Shown: positions 27,801-35,198 of the stretch, in pieces
Numbering within the stretch: the stretch's first letter is position 1
Layout of the letters: the number at the start of each line of letters is the position of its first letter
DNA from: JAHRAW01 sp965249835
Lineage (GTDB): Bacteria; Pseudomonadota; Gammaproteobacteria; Arenicellales; Poriferihabitantaceae
NCBI GenBank assembly: GCA_965249835.1
Contig: CBDFMY010000003.1
Coordinates: 1,798,001 to 1,862,000 of the forward strand
Length of the DNA: 64,000 nt
Reading direction: 5' to 3'
Made by a program: the position numbers and the translations under genes
The notes under the pieces: model-generated
Told to the model about the DNA's origin: nothing
Databases searched by the model: none
The model's input: the letters and a program-made list of their open reading frames with translations, nothing else

Positions 27801-30800
27801 CGACAAAGACCCGACCACCGGCTTTGATGTGGAATATAAAGTGACCGGCGCGGACGACAACACCTACACGGATACGAATGTCGTGGTGACTGCCGAGACC
27901 GCCGCCATCACCGGCTTGACGGCAGACACCGGCTACACTGTGCGTGTGCGCGCCAAAGCCGGCAGCGGCACCACCGCCGAAGTGGCAGGCGATTATGTGA
28001 CCAACACGAGAACGACCGCCGCTGACACCACCGCGCCGTCCGCCCCCCCGATGTTCTTTGGTCGAGTGGAAATCGGTACGGTGGCCAACGCAGACTACAT
28101 CGACCTGTATTTCCAGTTGAGGGTGGCTACCGATAACATCGTCTTTCCGGAAGCCATCGGCGGCACCGGCGACCTGACCTACTCTCTGGCCGGAGAAGAC
28201 CATTCACTGGAATCACTGGGGCTTAGCTTTGATCCGGCCACCCGCACCCTCTCGGGCACACCGACGCTTGCGGGCGCGGGTGAAACAGAGAGTGATGGCT
28301 TTGAACTCGTCTACGCGGTGGACGACACGGCCAGTGGCCGCGACACCATCACCGTCTTTGTCACGGTATGCGAGGGGCGCGGGAGCCCAGATGGCGCATC
28401 GGCCTGCTCACCCCCGCCGTTCGCCGCGCTGGGGTTTGCCGCCGAACCGGACGACCAGGACTACACGGTTGGCACGGCGGTCGACCTGACCCTGCCGGCA
28501 GCCACCGGCGGCACCGGCACGACCCCCCGGTTGCTTTACACCCTGACCGGGCCGGCGGACGCCGCCCTGCCGGCGGGTCTGAGCTTCGATGAGGACAGCC
28601 GCACGCTGTCCGGCACGCCGACCGCAGTAGTCGCGGAATCCATCATCACCTACCGTGTCCAAGACGCCGCGAGTGGGAAAGAATTCGATCAGGAATTCAA
28701 GCTCACCGTGGCCGCGCCCCCGGCGCTGACCGCGCCGGACGACCAGGGCTATACCATGGACACCGAGATCACCGACTTGGTCCTGCCGGAAGCCAGCGGT
28801 GGCACCGGCACCCTGACCTACACCCTGACCGGCCCGAACGGCACCGATTTGAGCGAAGTGCCCGGGCTGGCCTTTACCGCCGGCACCCGCACGCTGTCGG
28901 GTACGCCGAGCGCGGCGGGGATCACCGTGCTGACCTACACGGTGACCGACGCCAATGACGCCACCGCCACGGCCGACTTCACCGTCACCGTCACCCGCTT
29001 ACCCAACACCGCGCCGGTAGTCAGTGGCGAGGCAGCACCGAATTATGCCGAGAACGACAGCACGCCGGTGGCGACCTACACCGCGACCGATGCCGAGAGC
29101 AACGCCATCGCCTGGTCAGTCGCTGGCACGGATGCGAGTTTCTTTGCGATTGATCCCACAAGCGGCGCATTGATTTTCAACGCTTCGCCGGACTTTGAAG
29201 ACGCGCGCGGCGCGACCTACTCGATCACCATTACCGCCATTGATGACGGCTCCCCGCCGATGACCGGCACACGGGCGGTAACGGTGACGGTTACTAATGT
29301 GGATGAGCCGGGACGCATAAGCGACATCACCGGCACCGCTCAGGTCGGCATGGAATTGACCGCCGGCAGCGTAACCGACCCGGATGGCGCGGTTACTGGC
29401 ATCACCTATCAATGGCAAAGCGCGGCGTCCGGCGGCACCTACACCGCCATCAGCGGCGCGGGCGCCGATGCAACCTACACGCCGGTGGCAACCGATGAAG
29501 ACAAGACCATTCAAGTCATCGCCACTTACACCGATGGAGAGGGTAGCGGCAAAACCGCCACCAGCGCGGCGACCGCCCCCGTAGTGTCCGAGGACGCACC
29601 CGATGCACCGACTATCGCCCTGGCTATGGACACCGGCACTGATACCAGCGATGGCATCACCATGAATGGCTTGGTGAATGTGACTCTGGCGAGCGATTTC
29701 GGCACGGACAGGGGCAGTAATCCGGCTGATTCCTGGGATTACTCTACTAACGGCGGCACGAGTTACACGGGCGGCACCAACCCAGATTCCGGCACCACCG
29801 CCAGTTTTGATTTGAGCGCCGACGGCACCTATCAATTGCGCGTCCGCCAGACCATCGATGGTACCAGGTCTGCTCCCGCTCCTTTGCAAGTAACGCTGGA
29901 CCGCATCGCGCCGACCGTTGCGATCTTTAGCACCACCCCCGCCGTTGGTATGATTGACAAGGCGCAGATGCACCCCATCATCTTCTCCGAAGCGGTGACT
30001 GGTTTTGATGACAGCGACATCACCGCCACTGGCGCCACGGTGAATAGCGTAGCCCTGGTCAGCAGCGCCACCCGCAGCATCTATACCATCGACTTCACCC
30101 CGACTGCGGCAACCTTCAGCCTGACCCTTGCCGCCAACAGCGTGGCCGACCTGGCCGGCAACACTGGACCCGCGGTAGAAGCGATCGCGAACGGCACTGC
30201 GACGGCGGACATCACCGCGCCGACGGTGACCCTCGGTAGCATTACCGAAGGTGTGATTGGCACCGAACAGATGCACGACATCACCTTCTCCGAGGCGGTA
30301 ACCGGTTTGACGGTGGATGACTTCTCCACTTCCACCGATGTCACGGTGACTAACGTGAGCGGTAGCGGTGCTGCCTACACCATCACCTTCACCCCGACCG
30401 CGGCAACCTTCAGCCTAATCCTTGCCGCCAATAGCGTGATGGACACCGCCGCCAGCCCGAACCCAGGCCCCGCGACAGCGGCGACCGCGAACGGCACGGC
30501 GACGCTGGCTGATAAGGTTGTCGAAGTGATTTTGTCGGAAGTCGCGCGCGCAATAGCCGACCAGAACATCAGCGCCATCGCCGGGCGGGTCGAACGCGCA
30601 CGAACACAACAAAACGGCGGCAGCAGTTTCAACTTCGCCGGGCAACAAATGCCATTTAATGGGAATGGAGGTGGAAATGGCAATGACAACCAGTCCATGT
30701 CCTCCACCCTGGCCAGCCTGATGAACACCCACGCGTCGTCAATGGAGGATGGCACGCTGGATATGAAAACCCTGCTCGGCAACTCGGCGTTTGCGCTGCC

Positions 30801-31995
30801 GTTGAACGCTACCGATGGCGATGCCGCAGGGGGCATAACCTTCTGGGGCTCCGGCGACTACCGCAACTTCGGTGGCGAGGATGAAGACTTGGCACTGGAT
30901 TGGGACGGCGACATGTTCAGCATACATCTCGGTCTGGACACGCGCATCACCGCCGAAGCGATTGGCGGCGTGGCGCTATCGCGGAACGAAGGCGAACTGG
31001 AAACCGACGACACCACCAAAAAAACCTACGACATCAGCATGACCAGCATCAATCCCTACCTCGGCTGGAGCAATGCGCGCGGCGAAGTGTGGATGACCGC
31101 CGGTTACGGCAAAGGCGAACTGGATTCGGATGACGGCGCCGGCAACACATTCAGCGACGACCTGTCCATGAATACCTTTGCCATTGGCGGTAACGGCATC
31201 GTATTGCAACGCGGCGCCAACACCCTGCGATTGAAAGGCGAAGTCACGCAAAGCACGCTGGAAGTGGACGAAAGCAATAGCAGTTTTAGTGGACGGCAAG
31301 TGGATGTCAACCGTGCGCGCGTGAGTTTGGAAGCCACCAACAGCATCGCACTGGTCAACGGCGCGCGCACCGAACGAAGCATGGAATTGGGCATACGCCA
31401 TGACGGCGGCGATGGCGCCACCGGCACCGGCGCCGAACTCGGCTTCGGCATATCCCTTGTCAATGCCAGCGGCTTCAGCGTCGAAGGCAAAGCCCGCGTG
31501 CTGCTGCTCGGACACGATGGCGATGCCAATGAATGGGGTGTCAGCGGCACCATCAAACAGAGCGCCGGCGCCGACGGTCAAGGCTGGTCATTCGCCCTCA
31601 GCCCCGGTTACGGCGATGACGCCGGCGACATCCAGCACCTGTGGGAAGATGGCTTACGCGATGCCAACGGTAATGGCAATGGCACTGCCAATGGCAATGC
31701 CACCGACACCGACACCGACTACACCGCAGATGCCACCCGCGACTACGCCGCACGACTGGACGCACGGATCGGTTTCGGCATCTCCGCTGGCACGGCACCC
31801 TGGCTCGGCAGCGGCACCACCCCCGGCCTGCTAACGCCATACACCGCAATGACCCTAAGCAACGACAGCAACCGCTACCGCCTAGGCATCCAATGGAAAC
31901 TCGGCAACCGCCTCGACCTGGACCTCGTCGGCGAACACCGTGATGCGGACGATGATGACGATACTATTCTGCTGAAAGGCGAGTTGAGGTTTTAA
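18838..31995 (+). CDS. Giant secreted multi-domain adhesin-like protein with autotransporter-type barrel
   Basis: About 4,385 residues from ATG 18838. A signal peptide (residues 1-28, ending AQAQ) is followed by a chain of beta-sandwich modules: four FN3-like (about 29-218, 2655-2750, 2960-3063), four cadherin-like each followed by a module containing WQSA or WQSV (400-618, 1038-1241, 2451-2655, 3388-3588), PKD/REJ-like (618-821, 1935-2038, 2251-2350), cadherin-like beta-sandwich (821-1038, 1825-1935, 2350-2451), six Ig-like with SEAVTGF or variant (1341-1443, 1725-1825, 2155-2251, 2750-2858, 3688-3888), and three He_PIG-like (3063-3388). A helical/Asn-Gly linker (about 3890-3995) leads to a barrel (about 3995-4385) ending in Phe, as outer-membrane proteins do. 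Probably a surface adhesin; ligand unknown. AGGGGG lies 8 bp before this ATG. Confidence 0.88.
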   Translation: MNKTVTPFVFAAALLVAMLAATGIAQAQEAVNFQGVPGNNDIRISWMKPATGGTTFSYFVTAKPEDGTTVNATISATNAGSFDYSVNDLLPLTVTNGKTYRITVRPKPAGDGNRITSFIRVTAGAPLAPTNFTSTGFADAVVLTWTAPASDNGAAITEYQIHHYDTGDKDDAVRVNLGGNARTHTLSNRIPGREIILTLTAKNSRGRSAEATYEVTPRGAPVARPSIVLAGPDSGSSDSDRITSNRGILITLASNFDFDRDSWEISINGGANYNHTSAVEARSTNMLRFELPDGEYTDNQIRVRQTVNTVTSEYAGLDAFIFDATPPVVTVTSLASITLDVGGTYNEVGATATDNLDDNVPKPTTTDTVDTGTIGTYTITYRATDHAGNTGRAKRTVIVLSPVIGLATLPIPENTAVHSVIGTYASAGTVIPDTWGVLKSSDSPDWRLFLIGSNGELDIQFSPDYEAPQDVGADNLYNITIHAVDLIDGRFQPVTQDLAIEITVTNVDEPGVISAITGDAQVGATLTAGSVASDPDAVTAINTAGTVSVAPTHQWQSAADGTAADSDDWAAISGATGATYEPVVGDVGRIIRVVATYTGVPGFASQTATSAATAAVIAMPNTPPVANAGSDQTVFVGTAITVNGSASSDPDDDTLTYSWVQTGGTTVALSGAATSRLVFTAPATTGRLTFTLTVTDDGTPPASHTDTVIITVTEAVNHPPMANAGDNQEVATGALVILDGSGSRDPDGDDNALTYSWEHTRTDGIPTTPATAIALTNADTVSPTFPTTTAGVLTFTLTVTDTGSPQASRASTVTITVTGDVASTEATLSALAISPGGLTPEFDSAREDTDYTVTVLNSVASVRITPTVNGDGASVTVNGARVASGQASQAINLQGGINAPINIVVTAEAGNTRTYRITVTRIDRSTDTRLAELAIRGDVGQAIRVPVTNINAVPGSNRLDYTVRVDNDVQRVRVAYFTDNNDASATVDGMVVQARQLSAAIALPAVGESRAIPIVVTAARGGAEATYTLTVRHVVNAAPIIQGNTAPNYNEHDTMPVATYTATDGNPRNTIAWSLEGADADFFAMDAGVLSFNDSPNFAERADEDKNDYQVTIAATDNGLPPQKGTRNVTVTLINLEDAGAMGAIAGAAQIGRTLTAGTVTDPDAVSADNLAGTIAVGDITYQWQSAGADNVYTPITGATDSTYLLPATDAGRTLRVVATYTDGFGTEAETVTSAPTSAIVAGTAPAPPTIALTQDTGIDDDGITRNGAVVVTLASNFDINFDTWKYSINGGTGFSAPSNGFRRTFTLGAGVYALGRVLVVQTVDGVDSAPASIAVTVDQTAPTATFAALADDYVLNRQRSIDVTFSDPVTGFEAGDILVGSEPGISLVGIMLKGTGRNDRPTYTIDFTPIDAFFHVAIKPNSVADLAGNRGPAASASTSFGTARPVPPGIALSADTGRSDTDRITMNRGIIVTLMDDFGAAGGFWEYSTDSGKTYTRGSRRHLELPEGEYTDDQVRVRQSAFRTTSRFAGLAAFTIDTTPPSIARTGHAEITLTTDDPPYTDEGAEVSDNLDTTIRLDVAGDTVGANFAGIYTIAYDAQDAAGNNAVQVTRLVEVRGLGFSAAPVLTSSNDGNYAIAGDILTLTFTVNQALEGDPAVTVTIAGQAVRVENTDNMYTATYRVDATHAGVAGGNGVPVEYDIGAMTAVNTADTLDPPAATSTIEIDVVAPTVVFGAIAEGVPNTPQMHDITFSEAVTGFDSSDIAATGATVNSVAPVSGSDLVYTIDFTPTAAAFTLTLNAATLTDPVTDRAGNAVPETAASGTAPEPVSTDATLSGLSIADSDDNQVALVPPTFDSARETYTAGVDNGVASVTVTPTTTNDGASVNVVVNDAPPVSDQASVSAALNVGVNNIAIEVTAEDGSQKTYTLTVTRADNIAPVANAGNDRTVNPGGRVFLNGRASNDPDGNNLNLRYVWVHTLTDGTPPASPIDLTHITDRGTFDAPTATGVLTFELTVTDAGTPPATSTADTIDINVIIAPLAFTVAPVLTGNNAANSGYAKFGDELSLTFTTNVPIITEGDAKNGISIAKHFAQQLTKGTGNEYTATYEVDALHAPFRDLDGELVPFTIHRLTATDSAHGTIQDRPTETSTIRVDITAPRVTTFEAPAAAAMGTVHTPTITFSEPVTGLAVSDFSTSEGAMVTGVEDTGDATTYTITFTQTAATFTLTLAPDEVADPAGNTGPPLVPISAGGVPAAGNMPPTVDAGTDQTVNVGASVTLSGTATDPENGALHYAWRQSRLGDAPALVGLTNANRATATFTAPDTPGVYQFTLVVTDAATNQVGDSVVITVVDATLSALAITHSGSTVVELMPTFASGIVDYTASLGNDVASVKIRPTLSDTAAGVTVAGTVVTSGTESGDISLNPGANTIRIVVTAAGSSVMHEYEVVVTRADNTAPEITRTADDDAIMVGENVAAVHTYVATDADAADTDITWSLGGTDSSFFTIGATSGVLTFNASPNFEDAADDDGGNDYEITISATDDGTPPMEDTLAITVTVTNVDEPGAIGDITDTAQVGVELTAGTVTDPDGTVTGITYQWQSVESGTTTDIGTDMTYTPGVDDVGRTIQVVATYTDGHAGGKEVTSAATAAVIAADDTTATPTLPETPALVLGAVTDTSIEITWGAVTNAFSYTLRRIVAGVTDNEEVLPGRLLTFTDTDVTPDTEYKYVITATNSAGLSSNPSAEFTVRTDATDTTAPTVTLGSIIAGVIGTAQDHDITFDEAVTGLAVDDFSVSNNIVASGDLVVNSVTPTSGPSTTYTISITPQATAFILTLAADSVMDTASNTGPATAASAIGSATADLALNAGADQPDVLENTAVNLEGTITNPGTDPVILWTHTLTNGLLPSTPLTITGSDTEDASFTTPYVTVDTTLTFELSVTLSGGGNPPVTDTVDIIIPNVAQPRVIASVTVNVGSPAQSALAVSWTQGSGTDKDPTTGFDVEYKVTGADDNTYTDTNVVVTAETAAITGLTADTGYTVRVRAKAGSGTTAEVAGDYVTNTRTTAADTTAPSAPPMFFGRVEIGTVANADYIDLYFQLRVATDNIVFPEAIGGTGDLTYSLAGEDHSLESLGLSFDPATRTLSGTPTLAGAGETESDGFELVYAVDDTASGRDTITVFVTVCEGRGSPDGASACSPPPFAALGFAAEPDDQDYTVGTAVDLTLPAATGGTGTTPRLLYTLTGPADAALPAGLSFDEDSRTLSGTPTAVVAESIITYRVQDAASGKEFDQEFKLTVAAPPALTAPDDQGYTMDTEITDLVLPEASGGTGTLTYTLTGPNGTDLSEVPGLAFTAGTRTLSGTPSAAGITVLTYTVTDANDATATADFTVTVTRLPNTAPVVSGEAAPNYAENDSTPVATYTATDAESNAIAWSVAGTDASFFAIDPTSGALIFNASPDFEDARGATYSITITAIDDGSPPMTGTRAVTVTVTNVDEPGRISDITGTAQVGMELTAGSVTDPDGAVTGITYQWQSAASGGTYTAISGAGADATYTPVATDEDKTIQVIATYTDGEGSGKTATSAATAPVVSEDAPDAPTIALAMDTGTDTSDGITMNGLVNVTLASDFGTDRGSNPADSWDYSTNGGTSYTGGTNPDSGTTASFDLSADGTYQLRVRQTIDGTRSAPAPLQVTLDRIAPTVAIFSTTPAVGMIDKAQMHPIIFSEAVTGFDDSDITATGATVNSVALVSSATRSIYTIDFTPTAATFSLTLAANSVADLAGNTGPAVEAIANGTATADITAPTVTLGSITEGVIGTEQMHDITFSEAVTGLTVDDFSTSTDVTVTNVSGSGAAYTITFTPTAATFSLILAANSVMDTAASPNPGPATAATANGTATLADKVVEVILSEVARAIADQNISAIAGRVERARTQQNGGSSFNFAGQQMPFNGNGGGNGNDNQSMSSTLASLMNTHASSMEDGTLDMKTLLGNSAFALPLNATDGDAAGGITFWGSGDYRNFGGEDEDLALDWDGDMFSIHLGLDTRITAEAIGGVALSRNEGELETDDTTKKTYDISMTSINPYLGWSNARGEVWMTAGYGKGELDSDDGAGNTFSDDLSMNTFAIGGNGIVLQRGANTLRLKGEVTQSTLEVDESNSSFSGRQVDVNRARVSLEATNSIALVNGARTERSMELGIRHDGGDGATGTGAELGFGISLVNASGFSVEGKARVLLLGHDGDANEWGVSGTIKQSAGADGQGWSFALSPGYGDDAGDIQHLWEDGLRDANGNGNGTANGNATDTDTDYTADATRDYAARLDARIGFGISAGTAPWLGSGTTPGLLTPYTAMTLSNDSNRYRLGIQWKLGNRLDLDLVGEHRDADDDDDTILLKGELRF

Positions 31996-32050
31996 GGCGA
32001 CCACGCCGCAAATGAGTCACGCTACGCGTGACAAAAAACCGACGGCTTCG

Positions 32051-32178
32051 CCGCGATATTCTATGCAGGAATGACGAGGCGGGAAGCGTGTTGTTCGGCT
32101 CTCGCGTCCTGCTCCGCCGAACTACCCGCCGTCCCTGGCGATAAACTGGATTGCCCGGCCAATAATCATATGGGCTGG
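32051..32178 (+). repeat. R3 repeat copy 1
   Basis: About 128 bp beginning CCGCGATATTCTATGCAGG, with GGCGGGAAGCGTGTTGTTCG and CCTGGCGATAAACTGG, ending in CCCGGCCAATAATCATATGGG. The same sequence with a few changes lies at 41002-41130, and a fragment of its end, inverted, at about 42066-42106. Confidence 0.8.
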
Positions 32179-32254
32179 GATTGTATATGCCATTTATTTG
32201 CTGACAGTTTTTCCTCATCCTCGCTGCAAGCGGGCATCTATTTGAATAAACAAA

Positions 32255-32480
32255 GCCGGCGCGCAATGTTTGTTGGTAATTAATGAGTCCGGTCAAACCG
32301 GGCTTTTTTGCGCGTATCATCCCTGATATGCGCCCTTCGGGCTCGCTTCGCTCGCGTCCAGTCGATTCATGGTGCTCCCGGCGATTTTTTCTCAATGTGC
32401 TTTTGGCTTCTCAACGCGCCTTTATCCTCTCAATTCATCATCACCTTTCATTCGTCATTCTCGCCGGCAGGCGGGAATCC
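32255..32480. repeat. R1 composite repeat after the giant gene
   Basis: Runs from GGCGCGCAATGTTTGTTGG through a terminator-like hairpin (32286-32309), the inverted repeat GCGTATCATCCCTGATATGC, CGGCGATTTTTTCTCAATG and CATTCTCGCCGGCAGGCGGG. The same series, inverted, occurs at 41520-41730; a shorter one is at 8101-8310. Confidence 0.8.
32286..32309 (+). terminator. Rho-independent terminator downstream of the giant gene
   Basis: AGTCCGG, loop TCAAA, CCGGGCT and six T. Seven pairs with one G-T. It lies about 290 bp after the giant gene's stop and is part of R1; the inverse at 47207-47232 directly follows the class V aminotransferase gene. Confidence 0.7.
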
Positions 32481-32581
32481 AGAGCGGCGGCGCAAGCCGC
32501 CCGGTGCGTCACGCTTGCGTAATGATACTAATAGTTCGGCATACCAAGTTTTTTTCGTGTGCTTTTGTCTTCTCAAGAGGA

Positions 32582-32672
32582 ATCACGGTCTGGAGATATG
32601 GTTTGGATTATGACGGTATTAGTTACTCTCATGGTTTTTTAGTTCTGGGTTCTCGCCGTTGGCGAGAACAAC
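32582..32672 (+). repeat. R4 repeat copy 2
   Basis: Same block as 8461-8550 (TGACGGTATTAGTTACTCTC in the middle), with the stem GTTCTCGCC/GGCGAGAAC at 32648-32668 and loop GTT instead of TTT. Confidence 0.85.
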
Positions 32673-33246
32673 TTGCCTGCCGGCGAGAATGACGGGTTGG
32701 GGAGACAATGTGAATCGCAAAGTGTGACTTTCTTTGAGACGCCAAAAGTAACCGAGGAAAAGCCAACTATGCCGGGCTATTAATATTGTCACGCGTTGCG
32801 AGACTCACCGGGCGGCTAACGCCGCCACCCTGGATCCCCGCCTACCGGCGAGGATGACGAATGATAGGTAACAGTGAATCGAGAAGACAAAAGCGCGTTG
32901 AGAAGCCAAAGTAACCGAGGAAAAGCCAACTATGCCGGACTATTAGTATTGTCACGCGTTGCGAGACTCACCGGGCGGCTAACGCCGCCGCTCTGGATTC
33001 CCGCCTACCGGCGAGAATGACGAATGATAGGTAACAAGTGAATCAAGAGACAAAAGCGCGTTGAGAAGCCAAAGGCACATTGAGAATAAGAAGTCCGGGT
33101 TTGCCGGACTATTAATGCCGTCACGCGTAGTGTGACTCCTTGCCTGCCGGCGAGGATGACAGGGTAGGGGGCTATAGTGAATCGCGTAGCGTGACTCTTT
33201 TTGAGACGCCAAGGTAACCGAGAAAAAGTCCGGCGAAGCCGGGCTA
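32673..33246. repeat. R1 array: tandem copies before the CDF gene
   Basis: Several R1 copies in series. Two nearly identical tandem units of about 164 bp begin at about 32741 and 32905 with GCCAAAAGTAACCGAGG or GCCAAAGTAACCGAGG, each containing CCGGGCGGCTAACGCCGCC (hairpin), CTACCGGCGAG and GATAGGTAACA. A third, shorter copy ends at 33246 with AGTCCGGCGAAGCCGGGCT, another hairpin. No gene is supported from 31996 to 33358. Confidence 0.75.
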
Positions 33247-33358
33247 TTTATGCCATACTCGCGAACCATGTTTCCCTCTCACGATGCCGTGCCGACCGCC
33301 GCCAGTTTTTTTCACGACCCCAAACTCCACCCCAAACTCCACTGGTCCGTAGCGCGCC

Positions 33359-34300
33359 TTGAAAAATAAATCCGGCTCCAAGTGGGTGGTGCTGGCCGCC
33401 TTGTTCGGAAACGGCCTGATCGCCTGCACCAAATTTATCGCCGCCGGCATCACCGGCAGTTCGGCGATGTTGAGCGAGGCAATCCACTCGGTGGTGGACA
33501 CCGGCAATCAGGGCTTGCTGTTGTGGGGCATGAAGCGCGCCTCCAGACCGGCCGACGAACAGCATCCCTTCGGCTACGGCATGGAGTTGTATTTCTGGAC
33601 TTTCGTGGTGGCGATTCTGGTGTTCGCCATCGGCGCCGGGGTGTCTTTGTATGAGGGCATCAGCAAACTGATTACGCCGACGCCAATCTACCGACCCATG
33701 GTGAACTATGTGGTGCTGGGTTTCGCCATGGTCTTTGAAGCGGTGGCGTGGACCGTGGCGTTCCGCGAATTTCGTCGCCGCAAAGGCAAACTCGGCTACT
33801 TCAAGGCGGTGCAACTCAGCAAAGACCCGACCGTATTCACCGTGTTGTTTGAAGACAGTGCTGCGATGTTGGGGCTGGTCGCTGCCATGGTCGGGTTGTT
33901 GCTTGCCGAGCACTACGCCGACCCGGTTTATGATGCGCTGGCATCCATCACCATCAGTGTCATCCTGGCGTGCACCGCTACGGTGCTCGCCTACGAGAGC
34001 AAGGGGTTGCTGATTGGCGAAGCCGCCAGTAAGGAAGTGCGCACCGGCATCCGCCGCATCCTCGGTCAGGAACGCAACATCCTCAGCATCAACGAAATTC
34101 TTACCATGCACCTGGGGCCCGAGGATGTGCTGTTGACCATCAGCCTGGATTTCGCCGATTCGATGTCATCACGGGATGTGGAGGATGTTATCAGTATGCT
34201 GGAGACTCGCATCAAGGAGAAATACCCGGAGATTGCGCGGATATTTATCGAGGCGCAGAGCAAGACCGGGCATTTGCGCAATATCAAGCGGTCGCGGTGA
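33359..34300 (+). CDS. Cation diffusion facilitator family transporter (SLC30A9/ZnT9-like)
   Basis: 313 residues, inner-membrane metal/proton antiporter of the CDF family, likely exporting zinc or another divalent cation. Six transmembrane helices in residues 8-235; first metal site in SEAIHSVVDTGNQ (H and D spaced as in CDF); helix V has FEDSAAMLG instead of the usual HxxxD, which is typical of the ZnT9-like subgroup. A cytoplasmic ferredoxin-like domain follows from about 230 (ILTMHLGPEDVLLTISLDF). The start is TTG 33359: an in-frame TAG lies three codons upstream and no ATG fits the conserved N-terminus. A 34-codon frame starting at ATG 33269 overlaps this start and could couple translation. 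Confidence 0.88.
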   Translation: MKNKSGSKWVVLAALFGNGLIACTKFIAAGITGSSAMLSEAIHSVVDTGNQGLLLWGMKRASRPADEQHPFGYGMELYFWTFVVAILVFAIGAGVSLYEGISKLITPTPIYRPMVNYVVLGFAMVFEAVAWTVAFREFRRRKGKLGYFKAVQLSKDPTVFTVLFEDSAAMLGLVAAMVGLLLAEHYADPVYDALASITISVILACTATVLAYESKGLLIGEAASKEVRTGIRRILGQERNILSINEILTMHLGPEDVLLTISLDFADSMSSRDVEDVISMLETRIKEKYPEIARIFIEAQSKTGHLRNIKRSR

Positions 34301-34348
34301 CTTTGTGGCGGGGGGTTGGGTTGACGGCTCGGAATACCCCTGACCATA

Positions 34349-34376
34349 ACTTCGCATAATGTATATTATGTAAAGT
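34349..34376 (+). other. dif: dif-like chromosome dimer resolution site (XerCD target)
   Basis: 28 bp with core CGCATAATGTATATTATGT, identical over 19 bases to E. coli dif and 23/28 overall. XerC arm 34349-34359, central hexamer TGTATA at 34360-34365, XerD arm 34366-34376. It lies in a short convergent gap between the CDF and phoU genes. Genes left of it run mostly rightward and genes right of it mostly leftward in the nearest 15 kb, as expected near the terminus. A mobile element using XerCD could carry a similar site, but no such element surrounds it. Confidence 0.85.
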
Positions 34377-34413
34377 AACAGATTCGCCGAGCAACTTGGG
34401 CACGCCGCTTCTT

Positions 34414-35145
34414 TCAGCCTTCCCCCGCTCCTGGCAACTGCGTCAAAATGCCCTCTACGCCCTCATGTCGCACATCGATTCCGTGCTTGATGAACACCAG
34501 ATGGCCGGCGATATTTTTGGCGTGCCCACCAAACCGCTCAAGCGCACGCAGGCCCAGCACGATGTCTACGAAATGCCCGACATTGCGCGAATCCTCGCGC
34601 ACGAAATCGCTTAACCGATGCAAGATGGATTGCAATTGATTATCCAGTTCCAGCCCCTTTTCCAGCACCGCCACCGCCTCGCCCAGGTCCATATCATCGA
34701 ACGCCGCGATTACCACCGTGAGCATATCCTCGACATAACTCGCCAGTTGGTAAATATCCTGCAAAATACGCTCGGCCGGTGCCTTTTCAGCCTCGCCATA
34801 AAAGTGGATGGTCAGCCCGGCGATTTTGCGTGCCTCGTCCCCGGCACGCTCCAGTTCGGCGATAATCTTGCTAACCGCGATAATTTCGCGTAAATCTCGC
34901 GCCATAGGCTGCCGCAGAGCAACAATCCGCACGATTTCATCATCTGCCTGAATGTCCAGATCATTGATTTTCTTATCATTTTCGATAACCCGCCGCGCCC
35001 GCTCCACATCCTGCTGCTGCAACGTGGCAACCGCATCCTGCAACTGCGACACCGCCAGTTGAGCCATTTGCATCACCAGCGAATGTAGATGATGCATTTC
35101 GCTATCAAAACGCCTGAAAATATGCCCGTTGCCGTGCGTAGTCAT
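34414..35145 (-). CDS. phoU: Phosphate signalling regulator PhoU
   Basis: 243 residues, two tandem three-helix PhoU domains (about 15-110 and 115-220) with metal-binding-type ERAGDEARKIAG in the first and ERFGGHAKNIAGHLVF in the second. PhoU links the Pst transporter to the PhoR sensor kinase and keeps the Pho regulon off when phosphate is plentiful. ATG 35145 is chosen; the TTG at 35157 lies directly against the GAGG and cannot be used with it. Last gene of the pst operon, about 50 bp after pstB. Confidence 0.95.
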   Translation of the reverse strand: MTTHGNGHIFRRFDSEMHHLHSLVMQMAQLAVSQLQDAVATLQQQDVERARRVIENDKKINDLDIQADDEIVRIVALRQPMARDLREIIAVSKIIAELERAGDEARKIAGLTIHFYGEAEKAPAERILQDIYQLASYVEDMLTVVIAAFDDMDLGEAVAVLEKGLELDNQLQSILHRLSDFVREDSRNVGHFVDIVLGLRALERFGGHAKNIAGHLVFIKHGIDVRHEGVEGILTQLPGAGEG

Positions 35146-35198
35146 CGTGAATTTCAACCTCTTAATTAGATTAAATAAATTAAATAAGGATATGTTTT

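Noticed and set aside
32255..33246. CRISPR array.
   Set aside because: Repeats are long, unequal and mosaic with no uniform spacers, and no cas gene is near.
34345..34380. loxP-like site.
   Set aside because: It begins ATAACTTCG like loxP, but the 28-bp XerC/XerD layout and core match dif much better.
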